64,000 nucleotides of DNA from Nakazawaea peltata (Eukaryota > Ascomycota > Pichiomycetes > Alaninales > Pachysolenaceae): the NCBI GenBank assembly GCA_001599355.1, contig BCGQ01000008.1, forward strand, positions 434,001 through 498,000, read 5' to 3'. Of the stretch, positions 30,750-40,500 are shown piece by piece. Below the pieces are notes generated by a model. It ran no database searches. It worked only from the letters and a program-made list of their open reading frames with translations, and was not told the origin of the DNA. Every line of letters begins with the position of its first letter. Positions within the stretch are counted from its first letter, which is position 1. Position numbers and translations under genes: made by a program.

Positions 30750-31793
30750 ATGACCGAGACTCAAAAGGTAGCGCTGAAACCAGCAAGGCTCCAGGTTGAC
30801 CCGGAATCCATCGATAGCGATGGAAAACCACCTCAAACCGGAACTATCTTCAATATTTGGTACTCGAAATGGGCCGGGGGCGACTCAAATGACCTGCGAA
30901 TGCAAACTCATGCCAAAACAAGGGTTAATATCAAGCGAGATTCAGGATACACTCGTCTGGACAAATATGGACCTCAAAAATCCGGCTCCGACCCGATCTT
31001 TTGTCTCTATTTTGCCAGAGGCTCCTGTTGTATGGGCAAGAAATGTGACTATCTTCACCGTCTCCCCTCCGATGACGACAGACTTCGGTCATCGACTCAA
31101 GATTGCTTCGGACGTGATAAGTTTGCCGATTACCGTGACGATATGGGTGGTGTGGGTAATTTCAACAAGATCAATAAGACTTTATACATTGGTCGGATTA
31201 ATAATATTCATGCTGAGGATATTGAGGTGCAAGTGATGAAGAATTTCAAGGAATTTGGCGATATAGAACATGTCAGGGTGGTGAGAGATAAGAATATACT
31301 GTTTGTACGGTATAAAAATGAGTTGAATGCCCAGTTTGCTAAGGAAGCTATGGCTCATCAGTCATTGGATAAGAATAATGAGAATGAGGTATTGAATATT
31401 CGATGGGCTAATGATGATCCAGATCCTGAACTGAGGAAGAGGAATAAGAGGAGACTTGAGGAGGAGACTATGGAGAGACTGAAGAAGTTACTTCTGAGTG
31501 TAGAGAGGAAGAGTATTGAGGGTACCGAGGGGGCTGAAGAGGAGGAGCTTGAAGAGACGCAAGAATCCCAGGAGACTAAACCTATCAATGGAACTGGTGT
31601 ATCAGAAGATGATGGCTCATCTTCTGGTCCCTCCAATGCTCCCTCCAATGCCCCTTCCCTCATAACTAACTCCTCCATAGGTGGATTGCATATTTTAAAA
31701 CAACTACAACAAGCTAAACAACTGCAACAAGATCAAAAACCATCTTTACTGCTGCTGATGGCCGGTTATGATTCCAGCAGTGACGAAGAATAG
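30750..31793 (+). CDS. CWC2: Pre-mRNA splicing factor Cwc2
   Basis: RNA-binding protein of the Prp19-associated complex that contacts U6 snRNA and the intron at the spliceosome core. The 347-aa protein has an N-terminal Torus region (IFNIWYSKWAGGD) and a CCCH zinc finger, CLYFARGSCCMGKKCDYLH (about residues 88-106). A linker GRDKFADYRDDMGGVGNF and an RRM follow (about 143-225; TLYIGRI as RNP2, NILFVRYKN as RNP1). The acidic, Ser/Gln-rich tail ends in AGYDSSSDEE, typical of fungal Cwc2. It is convergent with ESS1. Confidence 0.96.
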   Translation: MTETQKVALKPARLQVDPESIDSDGKPPQTGTIFNIWYSKWAGGDSNDLRMQTHAKTRVNIKRDSGYTRLDKYGPQKSGSDPIFCLYFARGSCCMGKKCDYLHRLPSDDDRLRSSTQDCFGRDKFADYRDDMGGVGNFNKINKTLYIGRINNIHAEDIEVQVMKNFKEFGDIEHVRVVRDKNILFVRYKNELNAQFAKEAMAHQSLDKNNENEVLNIRWANDDPDPELRKRNKRRLEEETMERLKKLLLSVERKSIEGTEGAEEEELEETQESQETKPINGTGVSEDDGSSSGPSNAPSNAPSLITNSSIGGLHILKQLQQAKQLQQDQKPSLLLLMAGYDSSSDEE

Positions 31794-31879
31794 ACTTGTA
31801 CTATATATTTACAGCATTATTAATCGATAAAATGTACTTTTACATTGATTTTATATCCTAATATTTTCAGTAGTTTCGA

Positions 31880-32504
31880 TCATTCGGTTCTTAAAATCAA
31901 ATGAACTCCACTATCAGTATCAACAATGTCACTAATCTCTCCAACTTGTAAGGCAAAAGCAGCATTCTCAAAAGCTGGCTGCATTTGTCCCCTACCAAAG
32001 AGACCTAAATCACCACCATTGGCATGAGAACTACAGTCACTCTCGGTTGAGGCCAATTCAGGTAAAGTTTTCTCACCAGAACGGATCAGCAGTTGATGAC
32101 CTTTCAAGATCTCGACCAGTTCATCTCTACTGATGGTGATATTCTCGTTCTTCCACGACCTTGGTCTTCTTGAACCAGCATGTTTAATAAGTAAATGGCT
32201 ACATCTGACCTTAGTAGGTTGGTGTAAGTTTGAGGTCAAATAATGTTTCAATTTCTCGGTATCTGTTCCATCTGGAGGACTCCATACACTTTCTCCGGTT
32301 TCATTGTTGTAGAAATATTCACGGTTATGAGTACGTGATACCTTGATGGTCCAAGGTGAGGGCAAACCAGACTGATTGAGTTAGTATGGGATAGGGGAGG
32401 GGCTAGGGGAGAGCAATAAAAGCATATCAAATCACAGTGCCACTGGATTCTCACTACTGAACTCTCAATAATGCTATTCCAGCCATCAACAAGTAACTTA
32501 CCAT
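31880..32504 (-). CDS. ESS1: Peptidyl-prolyl isomerase Ess1 (Pin1), first exon is only ATG
   Basis: Phospho-Ser/Thr-Pro isomerase acting on the RNA polymerase II C-terminal tail. Exon 1 is the single codon ATG (complement 32502-32504) and exon 2 is 31880-32371, giving 164 aa that begin MSGLPSPWTIKVSR. The WW domain occupies residues 4-40 (PWTIKV...REYFYNNETGESVWSPP). The parvulin domain follows, with RCSHLLIKHAGSRRP, DCSSHANGGDLGLFGRGQMQPAFENAAFAL and VGEISDIVDTDSGVHLI; the basic phosphate-binding Lys/Arg and catalytic Cys (SDCSS) are present. Without splicing no ATG precedes the WW domain, only TTG. The product fits S. cerevisiae TGLPTPWT, which supports the intron. Confidence 0.94.
32372..32501 (-). 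other. Intron of ESS1 (130 nt)
   Basis: Donor GTAAGT directly after the ATG (complement of 32496-32501), branch TACTAAC (complement of 32380-32386), acceptor CAG (complement of 32372-32374). Phase 0. Confidence 0.9.
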
Positions 32505-32565
32505 GATAAATAGGGTATTTATGGATCTATGGAAGATGAATAATTGATGAGAGGGTTTAAATAAA

Positions 32566-32660
32566 GTCGTGTATTTTACAAAGTCGCGTAGTTTTCGGTG
32601 GAAAATACACGACCATCTTGAAAAGAGAAATATTTCAGAAATTATTCAAATTTACACGAC
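32566..32660. promoter_or_regulatory. Cluster of GTCGTGYA motifs with 12-bp inverted pair
   Basis: Three exact copies: GTCGTGTA at 32566, and TACACGAC at 32606 and 32653. A one-off copy, GTCGCGTA, is at 32583. The first two share the extension GTCGTGTATTTT in opposite orientation (32566-32577 and 32602-32613), so they form a 12-bp inverted repeat. They sit in the divergent promoter between ESS1 and the small Cys-rich gene. Confidence 0.55.
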
Positions 32661-32766
32661 TGAAAAATATTCTTACTTAGTAAGGAGATACTTTTAAGAG
32701 AAGATCAAAATCATTGAGGATAAAATTAGTAGGATATAATTATCAGGATATACTTACTTGTTCATC

Positions 32767-33003
32767 ATGACTGTCCCTGAATCTACTTGCCAAGATAAAC
32801 ATTGCAAAGATACCAAATGTGGTGAACATATTCATAACTCGACTGCCAAAAATCCTCTCATACAAAAAGAGGCTCCAAAACAATCAGAAGACAATGTATT
32901 GTCTAAATATAGTTATGATTCAGATGAAGATTATGATGAAGAACTGGAACTTCATCAAGGAGGATGTGCTTGTTGCAGCAAATATGGAGAGATAGGAAAG
33001 TGA
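32767..33003 (+). CDS. Small Cys/His-rich acidic protein, unknown
   Basis: 78-aa reading frame with six cysteines: C-x4-C-x4-C followed by G-E-H-x-H near the N-terminus, and C-x-C-C near the C-terminus. The middle is an acidic, Asp/Glu/Tyr-rich segment. Cys clusters at both ends with His suggest metal binding (metallothionein-like or a zinc site), but I recognise no family. The ATG at 32767 is the first; the frame extends to TTG at 32758. It lies between the ESS1 and YOP1 promoters with GTCGTGYA copies on both sides. The small size means it could be a chance frame, though the motif arrangement argues against that. Confidence 0.6.
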   Translation: MTVPESTCQDKHCKDTKCGEHIHNSTAKNPLIQKEAPKQSEDNVLSKYSYDSDEDYDEELELHQGGCACCSKYGEIGK

Positions 33004-33213
33004 GGTGTCAGCTGAAGTCCACTACTCATCCCTTCCCTTCCCATTACTCTTACCTCATCTTGACTCTTCACTGAAAGTCGTGCATATCATCCCAATTTCC
33101 AAATCAGGATCACACAAATTTCTCTCAGCCTCCAAATTTCACCTCTCTTTCATTTTATTTTAGTACCAACTTATTAAGTTGCTTGAATTAATTAATTAAT
33201 CAATCAATCAATA

Positions 33214-33906
33214 ATGTCCGATTTAGCTTCTCAAGCCAAACAATTCTTAACCTCAGTTGACGGTGTAAGTAATAGAGTGGATATTTATGGTGAGCCGTTG
33301 GTGGACCTTTAGTGTCACCCTCGGTTTACTCAGGGCGTCACCCTCGGTGTACCTGGCGTCACCCCCGGAATACCCCCGGAATACCCAACCCATCCAATCA
33401 ATACTAACCCCCCAAAGCAATTCTCAGGTTACAAAGTCTTGGACCAATTCGAGGCTCAAACCAAATTACCAAGATCCTACGGTGTCTTAGGTGCCGGTGC
33501 CTTATACTTCATCTTGATCTTCTTGAACATTGGTGGTATCGGTCAATTGTTGTCCAACATTGCCGGTTTCCTGATCCCAGGTTACTTATCTTTACAAGCT
33601 TTGGAAACCTCCACCTCCAAAGATGACACTCAATTATTGACCTACTGGGTTGTCTTCTCCTTCTTGAACGTAATTGAGTTCTGGTCCAAACTGTTGTTGT
33701 ACTGGATCCCATTCTACTACTTGTTCAAGACCATCTTCTTATTATGGTTGTCCTTACCTCAATTCCAAGGTGCCACTTTCATCTACCAAAGCTTCATCAA
33801 ACCATTCGCTTCTAAGTATGTCTTGAAGGGTAATGGTAAGAAGATTGCCGATGACGTCATCAACAAGGTAGAATCAGCTGGAAAGTCTACTGGAGTTGAG
33901 TTCTAA
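33214..33906 (+). CDS. YOP1: Yop1 (REEP5/DP1), ER membrane-shaping protein, two exons
   Basis: Reticulon-like hairpin protein that curves ER tubules. Exon 1 is 33214-33264 (17 codons) and exon 2 is 33418-33906, giving 179 aa. TB2/DP1/HVA22 signatures: LPRSYGVLGAG, ILIFLNIGGIGQLLSNIAGF, PGYLSLQALET, DDTQLLTYWVVFSFLNVIEFWSK and IPFYYLFKTIFLLWLSLPQFQGA. Two long hydrophobic hairpins are visible. CTG at 33691-33693 in EFWSK-x-LLY aligns with Ala of S. cerevisiae EFWSKAILY. GTCGTGCA lies 137 bp upstream. Confidence 0.96.
33265..33417 (+). other. Intron of YOP1 with internal GTCACCC repeats
   Basis: 153-nt phase-0 intron with donor GTAAGT (33265), branch TACTAAC (33402-33408) and acceptor AAG ending at 33417, only 10 nt after the branch A. 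A unit like GTCACCCYCGG occurs three times (about 33311-33368). The downstream CAG at 33425-33427 would break the frame with this donor. Confidence 0.88.
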
Positions 33907-33946
33907 ATATATAGTAATATATTATTCCTTATCTTCTTATGAAAAT

Positions 33947-36409
33947 CTATAAAGTAGTTCCAAAGCCTGCGAAATCGAATTGTTCTTCGATTGGTGCTGG
34001 TGCAGAGTAGTTGAGCTTGATTCTTAATTTGATTTTAGCTCCTATCTTACCTGAGATGTGCAAACTTTGTTTGATCGAATCACCTGGATGAGATAATGAG
34101 TTGGAATTCGATGCTGAGATCTTCAATTTTTGGGTTTTTGGTACTGCAATTAACAAGGCAATGTTTGAGATTGGGGTAGAAGTTTTGGAGACGATGTAGG
34201 CCTCGATCAGCAGTTCACCATTACCGATTGACTTGGTGTGGAAACCAATTTTAATTGATGAGGATTCATGGGCGATTAATAAATCTGATGGGATAGTCAG
34301 GGTAGAAGAAATTGGCAGGGAAGGAAGGGAAACCAGAGCAGGCACAGAAGGCAGAGAAGTAGATCCAAATGATAAATCTAAAATAGACAGCAGTGGTTGA
34401 GCCACAGGTCCCGACCCAAATATATCAGATAATAAATCAACTGTAGCTTGAGGTGGTTCCAATGAATTTCCACTCGACTTCACAGGCAGATCATCTCCCA
34501 TCAAATCCAATAACAAATCTTCTGTTGTAGTAGCAGCACCACCAGAAGCAAACCTTTGTGATGGTTGTTGTTTCCCCTTAGTCAAAGAAACACTCTCCCT
34601 CTTCTTCAATGGAGGCAGTGGCATTTTCTCTAATAATCCACGTTTCAAAGTGTCAGGTTGATGGAAGATCTCTAAATACTCGATTGATCTGATCTGGATC
34701 TCCAAATTAGCATTATTATTCTGCTGGATCAACAATTGTCTTAATCTTTCGATATCAGAAGCCGACTGTAAACGAGTAGATAACTTCAAGGCCAGAGTCA
34801 ATGAATAAGCAAGCAATGTGTCGACATTGGATTGATCTTTATAAAAGGAAGTAGAGTCAATTAAAGTGACGAGCAAATCGGTGATTTGCAGCTCGGAGTA
34901 TTTCTCCTTCAATAACTCTCCAAACTCTCCAAGACACCATACTAAGACCAAATTGAAACCATACTCCTGTAATTGCAGAGCATTCTTACCCATAGATGCC
35001 TCAGTTAATTGTAAAACAAGATACTTAGTCAACTCCCGATCTTGTAATTGAATAATTAACAGTAAAATACTCGAGATAATATCGCTTGTGACATAATTTC
35101 CAGCCACTTGTAACATCTGGATTAAAGTATCGAAATGCCACTTAGGACTAGGGGAGAATTTGTCACACAGTAAAGCCAATTGAGTAGTGACGTAGCTCTT
35201 TAATTCGATGTCTGAATTCTCCAAGAAAGTAAGTAATTCCTTAGTGATGATACGGATATTTTGTTCATTCATTATTCCAAATGATAACTCCAACAGACGT
35301 CTACGAATGGAAATGTCAGCGTCTGAAAGACATCCCAAGATGGTTCCACGGTGTCTTTGAACCAGCTGTGGTTCATAGCTCATCACTGTAAGTAATGTGT
35401 TCAAAGCTACGTATCTAGTATTATTATCTTTCAGCAGTAAGAAATTACCCAAGATATTGACACCCAATACTTTTAAAGATGGGTCAGAATTGATATGGAA
35501 GATAGTCTTGACGACTTCATACAAGTTAGTGTTACCGGCACTTTTATCGGACTTGATTTTAGAGGCAGCACGAGTCAAAATATCATTGAACATTTCCAAT
35601 TGAGGACCATCTTCAACGGTCTCAAGCAAATTCCGAAGCGTCTGTAACAAAGCACAGAAAAAGAACGGATCTGGACAATTAGGCGAGTCATATTCAGGAG
35701 AATGTAAACTTCCTTGTAAGACTTCAACAACCAGACGTAACCGTTGGAATAATTTAGGAGCAACTTCATTTATAAGCATCTCATGAGCCGATTCATCTAC
35801 CTGATAAATGACATCTATGAGCTTCAAAGTACCAAGAAGAACACCACGATTCTTATCGGAAGCCAAAGACACCAATTTAGGACTGAAAATATCACTTAAA
35901 TCGGGGTCCTTGGCCACAAGACGAGCCGCACACATGGCCAGTTTCTTACGCAAATATGGACTTGGCATATCGATGATTCTCTCGATATCCGTGTACAAAT
36001 CACGTGCCAATTCCGGGGAGGCGATGTTTCCCAATGTGGTGACCAGTAATCCGACGACATACTGATTGGAATGGTTCATATCATTGTTCAATGAGTTGGT
36101 CAATAAAGTCAAAACCTCCTGATCTTCATCCAAGAGTAAACTCAGCAGCATATACCCGAGTCTCTTGTCGATGAACTTCTGTGACAGTAACAATTTGATG
36201 CATTCTACCTGGCCAAAGTGAGTAGGCTCTCCCAAGATGTATAAATACAACAATTTTGAGATCAAGATTCGGCGTGATAATTGGTCTAAATTCACGTCGC
36301 GGAAATGGGTTCTGATTTTGGCGGATTCTTTACGAATTGTGCTGCGTTCTTCCAGGATTGTTTTGGCCGATCTTACCGACCGGATGAATGATTTGAGGGA
36401 AGAGACCAT
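33947..36409 (-). CDS. APL4: AP-1 clathrin adaptor gamma subunit Apl4
   Basis: Large subunit of the AP-1 adaptor, which sorts cargo between trans-Golgi and endosomes. The 820-aa protein has an adaptin trunk (about residues 1-560) with FIRSVRSAKTILEERSTIRKESAKIR, EPTHFGQVECIKLL, DKRLGYM, LLTNSLNNDMNHSNQYVVGL and SPYLRKKLAMCAARLV. A Ser/Pro-rich hinge includes LLSDIFG-type motifs, and a gamma-ear domain follows (about 700-820). CTGs in KLL-x-SQKF (36185-36187) and GYM-xx-S align with Ala of human gamma-adaptin (KLIASQKF, GYLGAML). The start is the first ATG at 36407-36409. The gene is convergent with YOP1 across 40 bp. Confidence 0.95.
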   Translation of the reverse strand: MVSSLKSFIRSVRSAKTILEERSTIRKESAKIRTHFRDVNLDQLSRRILISKLLYLYILGEPTHFGQVECIKLLLSQKFIDKRLGYMLLSLLLDEDQEVLTLLTNSLNNDMNHSNQYVVGLLVTTLGNIASPELARDLYTDIERIIDMPSPYLRKKLAMCAARLVAKDPDLSDIFSPKLVSLASDKNRGVLLGTLKLIDVIYQVDESAHEMLINEVAPKLFQRLRLVVEVLQGSLHSPEYDSPNCPDPFFFCALLQTLRNLLETVEDGPQLEMFNDILTRAASKIKSDKSAGNTNLYEVVKTIFHINSDPSLKVLGVNILGNFLLLKDNNTRYVALNTLLTVMSYEPQLVQRHRGTILGCLSDADISIRRRLLELSFGIMNEQNIRIITKELLTFLENSDIELKSYVTTQLALLCDKFSPSPKWHFDTLIQMLQVAGNYVTSDIISSILLLIIQLQDRELTKYLVLQLTEASMGKNALQLQEYGFNLVLVWCLGEFGELLKEKYSELQITDLLVTLIDSTSFYKDQSNVDTLLAYSLTLALKLSTRLQSASDIERLRQLLIQQNNNANLEIQIRSIEYLEIFHQPDTLKRGLLEKMPLPPLKKRESVSLTKGKQQPSQRFASGGAATTTEDLLLDLMGDDLPVKSSGNSLEPPQATVDLLSDIFGSGPVAQPLLSILDLSFGSTSLPSVPALVSLPSLPISSTLTIPSDLLIAHESSSIKIGFHTKSIGNGELLIEAYIVSKTSTPISNIALLIAVPKTQKLKISASNSNSLSHPGDSIKQSLHISGKIGAKIKLRIKLNYSAPAPIEEQFDFAGFGTTL

Positions 36410-37520
36410 GGTTGGAGGTGGGTGATTGAGGGATGGTGGGTGGTTGGCGGTTAATGGTGGAGTTGTTTAGCGCTGATGGATAAGAATGTTTTGGACAGCG
36501 CAGGGGAGGATGATTACTTTTTAAGGAAATTCTGTATGGGGAAATAATTGGAATAATTGGAGAGGGGATATGGTTGAGCAAATAATTAAAGTATGAGTAC
36601 CTCCTAGGAGGAAGGTAGGAGAAAAAGTAGAAAAAATAGAGAAGAAAGGGAAGGGGAAAATAGGAGGAGTGGGAGAGTAGAGGGAGAGGGAGGGGAGGAG
36701 AGAAGAGGAGAGGAAAGGAGCAGAGGGGGGGTAAAGAGAGAAGAGTAGGAGAGAAGTAGGATAAGGAAGGAATGATGCATTGGAAACTAAGAGAAATTAC
36801 AACAAATAAGCAGAAGTATGTCCAATGACATGATTATCGAGTTAAGATATATGAAATATATTTTCTGATGTATAAATTATGTAGAGAGTTTAATCTGTGT
36901 ATCACTGCAGTAATCAAACTACTTATTTAGATTACCAGAATAAATATTTTAATTTTCGTTAAGTAAGAGCGAAATTTAAGTAGTTAACGAAAATTAAGTA
37001 GGGGACCTTTTACTGCGTTGACAGATTGATGTACAAAAAAGAGCGGGTGCAACGGTTGGTACGAAATAGGGGCAGAAAATGGACAGAATGGGCACAAAAG
37101 GGACTTAACATAACAAGAGGAGGGGGCAAGTTCAGAGGATGTAACTCACTCAACATACCAAAAACTCTTGACCATTTGATATCCAATAAGCTCAAGCCCA
37201 ATCTCAATCTCCAATAAGCTCCAATCAGCTCTCTACACTTTTCTCTCTTTCTACACTCTCCCCTCCTCCCCTCCCCTTACTACCCTCTACACTACTCTCC
37301 CTCTCTTTCTGCCCTCTTTCTGCTGTTTATGCCCTCTTTTCTGTCCCTTTTTTGCTCACGCGTTCACTGCGCACGCTCCCCTCGCTTGTCCACTCCCCTG
37401 AGCAAAATACAATTATGCACCCCATTAACCAAACTAATCCCCCAACCAGATCATTCACCATACACTTTTAAACCATCATACACTTCGCATCACCAAACAC
37501 CCACCAACCCATCACCTGTC
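36410..37520. other. Divergent intergenic region APL4/ECM21 with polypurine and polypyrimidine tracts
   Basis: About 1.1 kb. 36601-36745 is nearly pure purine on the plus strand. At 37225-37325 the composition flips to C/T-rich before the arrestin gene. An in-frame ATG at 37329 could lengthen ECM21 by 64 residues but lies in this pyrimidine-rich leader. No other gene seen. Confidence 0.5.
36601..36745 (+). repeat. Polypurine tract (~145 bp)
   Basis: Almost uninterrupted G/A with GGAGGGAGAG-like simple repeats and few pyrimidines. It is a candidate triplex-forming or nucleosome-refractory element. Confidence 0.7.
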
Positions 37521-40500
37521 ATGCCCTTCAATATCCTACCCACGGCAAATCAAAAACCCGACACAATATCTTCCTCCCCCAAAACTTCAAGGGGAAGAAC
37601 CGCCAGCGAATCTTCTGTCAGCAATAACGCCAAAGCGGTTGCTGGCGGGACTAGCGCCGATGGGTATTCTGCCTCCAGATCGTCCAGATTGGGCTCATTT
37701 TCATCCCTTAATCCTCGCTCAGGTATTAAAGAGATGCTCCAGAATTCCTTGGCCTCCACCATCACTATGACCAACTCCAATGGACAGGACTCTACCGCGC
37801 CAATAGCACCAAAAATCGTCATCAATGAGACCTCAGGTCGTGCTCGGTCCTCGTCATTGAGCCTTATCAAGAAGAAGCTCTCACTTAGCCCGGCCGCTCA
37901 AGCACTGAATCCGAGTCAAAACCTCCCATCAACCCTCCTCCCTGGCTCCTCCTCAGTACCCAGAAATTCTTCCTCTCCTACTCCTTCCCCATACACTCCA
38001 GCAGATGCCGCTACAGACGAGGGAAATTACCATTTCGCCTTCAGTCATGAGAGTTTGAATTCTGAATCGATGTCCCGTCACCGAGCCCTCTCCGTTGGCT
38101 CGCTTGCCCTCTCACCTTCCCCATCTAATATCTCATCTACTTACCCTGCCGATATGATGAGTATAACATCCGAGCCTCTGCCATCTCATTCAAATCAACC
38201 TCAACTGCTGAATGATAGTAGATTGGTGCATTATTTACAACAGCAGGGTCTTGCTGAGCCGTTCAAGGTGTCTCCCAGCACTAAGAAGTCCAAGACTAAA
38301 CATAATGATGTGTCTATATTCTTATCTCATAATAATAATATGGTGTTATTACCGTATGTTTCATCTAAGAAGATGAGCAGGACGGCTGCAGAGGATGAGG
38401 ATGAGGAGGATGTCGAAGAGACTCCAGAGTCATCGGCTCCTACTGATTCTACTCCTACAAACACATCTCCTACGACGTCTCCTGTTGGTCTGGGTGTTGG
38501 TCTGGGTGTTGGTCTGGGCCTGGGCCTGGGTCTGGTCAACCACACCTTCGCTGTCATCATCAACCTCTCCAAAACTCAAACCCTTAACCCACAAATCAAA
38601 CTGAGATTATCAGGTAAATGTAAAATCAACTGGTTGAGAGGTATTCCTGACCCTCAAAGTCCTCTGAAAACACTCAACCACGAGGAATATCGCATTGCCA
38701 AAGATTTAGTATGGACATTGTCACTCGACAAACCCGATTGTTTCATTCCGGAAGAAGGAGACGTTGAGACAGAGGCTGCTACCGAGGCTGCTACCGAGGC
38801 TGCTGCTGGAATCTCCAGATCAAAAAGATCCTCCTCCGTGATCAGTACAGATTTCTCTATTGATGACTTACAATTCATGGGTGATTCAGAACAAAGTAGC
38901 AATCAAGATAAACCAACTATAGTCATATCAGAGACTCCTTCCCAAACTATAAGAGAATTCGAATACTTAAGCCCACGTCAACGTGCTGAAATGGACTCTT
39001 CATTCGGAGAAAATCACCAAGATTATTCCCTCCCCCCAAGTAATATGGCTCCAGGTAAAGTATTCGAAGCTGGCTGTTATGTGTTCCTTCTTCCGGTGCT
39101 ATTCCCTCAGACTATGAGTGAAAGTATCTCCTCTCCATTAGGATCAGTTTCGTATGATCTTTCCATCAAAGTCCAACCAGTTCTCATGGCAGAACTTCGT
39201 CCTCCTCAACTGCTGTTGTTCTCGACTTCTCCATCTCATTTCCATCAACCATCTCAACTCTCATATTCCCATTCTCAATCTCACAAGAACAAGTTCCTCA
39301 AGAATCTCAAACAGGTCGGCACAGGTATCATTGATCATGTTAGTACGGAACAAGAACGTATTCTGAGAGCCGAGAAAGAAGAACAGTCCCAAGAATTCAA
39401 TTTACAATTACCAATAGTTCGTCAACCACCAGCAGACTCCATCTCTACAATCAACAAAAGTGTATATGTGAACAAAGTATGGAACGATTCATTGAATTAT
39501 GAGATTGTGTTCCCCAAGAAGTTCGTCACCATGTCCTCTATAGACGATGACCTCATCAATGTGTTTGACCTTAAGATCAAATTGATGCCGCTTGTAAAGA
39601 GAATCTACATGAAAAGAATCAGAGTCAATATCATCGAGAAGATCAACTATTGCTCTAGGGATTTGAAGTACGAGTATGATTATGGACGTGAATTCGCTAT
39701 GGACAGAGGGCAGAAGGAGAGGATTATCCATCTTTTCGAGATCAAGACCAAAGAGAAGTCTCATTCCAAAGCTTCACAACAGCAACTGTTAAGAACTGAG
39801 GTAGTACGTAATTGTCTCGATGATAATTTATTGACTTCGTGTTATGAGGATTATAAACCGACAAAGAGAAGACAAGTTCAGTCTACTGAGGAAGAGCATG
39901 TAGTCACCAATACGGTGAAGATCACTTGTCCGATCCTGTTTTATGTGAAAAATGATAGCTTAGTGAAGACGGTTAAATCAAGTATGAATCCCGATGCTCT
40001 ATCTGATGATGAATATGAGGATGATGTTCTGTCATTGACGTCTGTGGATTCTGGCCATAAAGCTGCAGGGTCTGCAGCAGCAGCAGCTACTTCTCCTCTG
40101 TCAAGTTTCTTCAACATGCTCTCTAAATCCCCACTTGGATCCACTACTTCTCTCAACAATACTGCTCAACCAGCGGCTAACAAACAATCGGTTCATAACA
40201 GCATTATCAAAGAGAAGTATGGACTTTACCCTAACGTTTCAGGTTTCGGAAATATCACCATCAAACATAAACTTCAGATTTGTTTCCGGATCTCGAAACT
40301 GGAGCTGGCTAAAAACGTCAAGCCTGGAGAAGATCCCGAGAAATTACACCATTATGAGGTCATAATCGATACTCCAATAGTATTGACAAGTCCATTCTCG
40401 ACCGACCAAACTCCTCCATCATATGAACTGCTGCTGCTGCTGCTGCTGTTCCAACATCTACGCGTAGATGAATCCCAAGAACCTCAATTCCACATCCGTC

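Noticed and set aside
33425-33427. CAG at 33425-33427 as the YOP1 acceptor
   Set aside because: With the GTAAGT donor it shifts the frame; the AAG at 33417 keeps frame and restores QFSGYKVL, matching S. cerevisiae.
37329-37520. 64-residue N-terminal extension of ECM21
   Set aside because: Lies in a pyrimidine-rich leader; the later ATG gives MPFNILP, like the MPF start of Ecm21. Not fully excluded.
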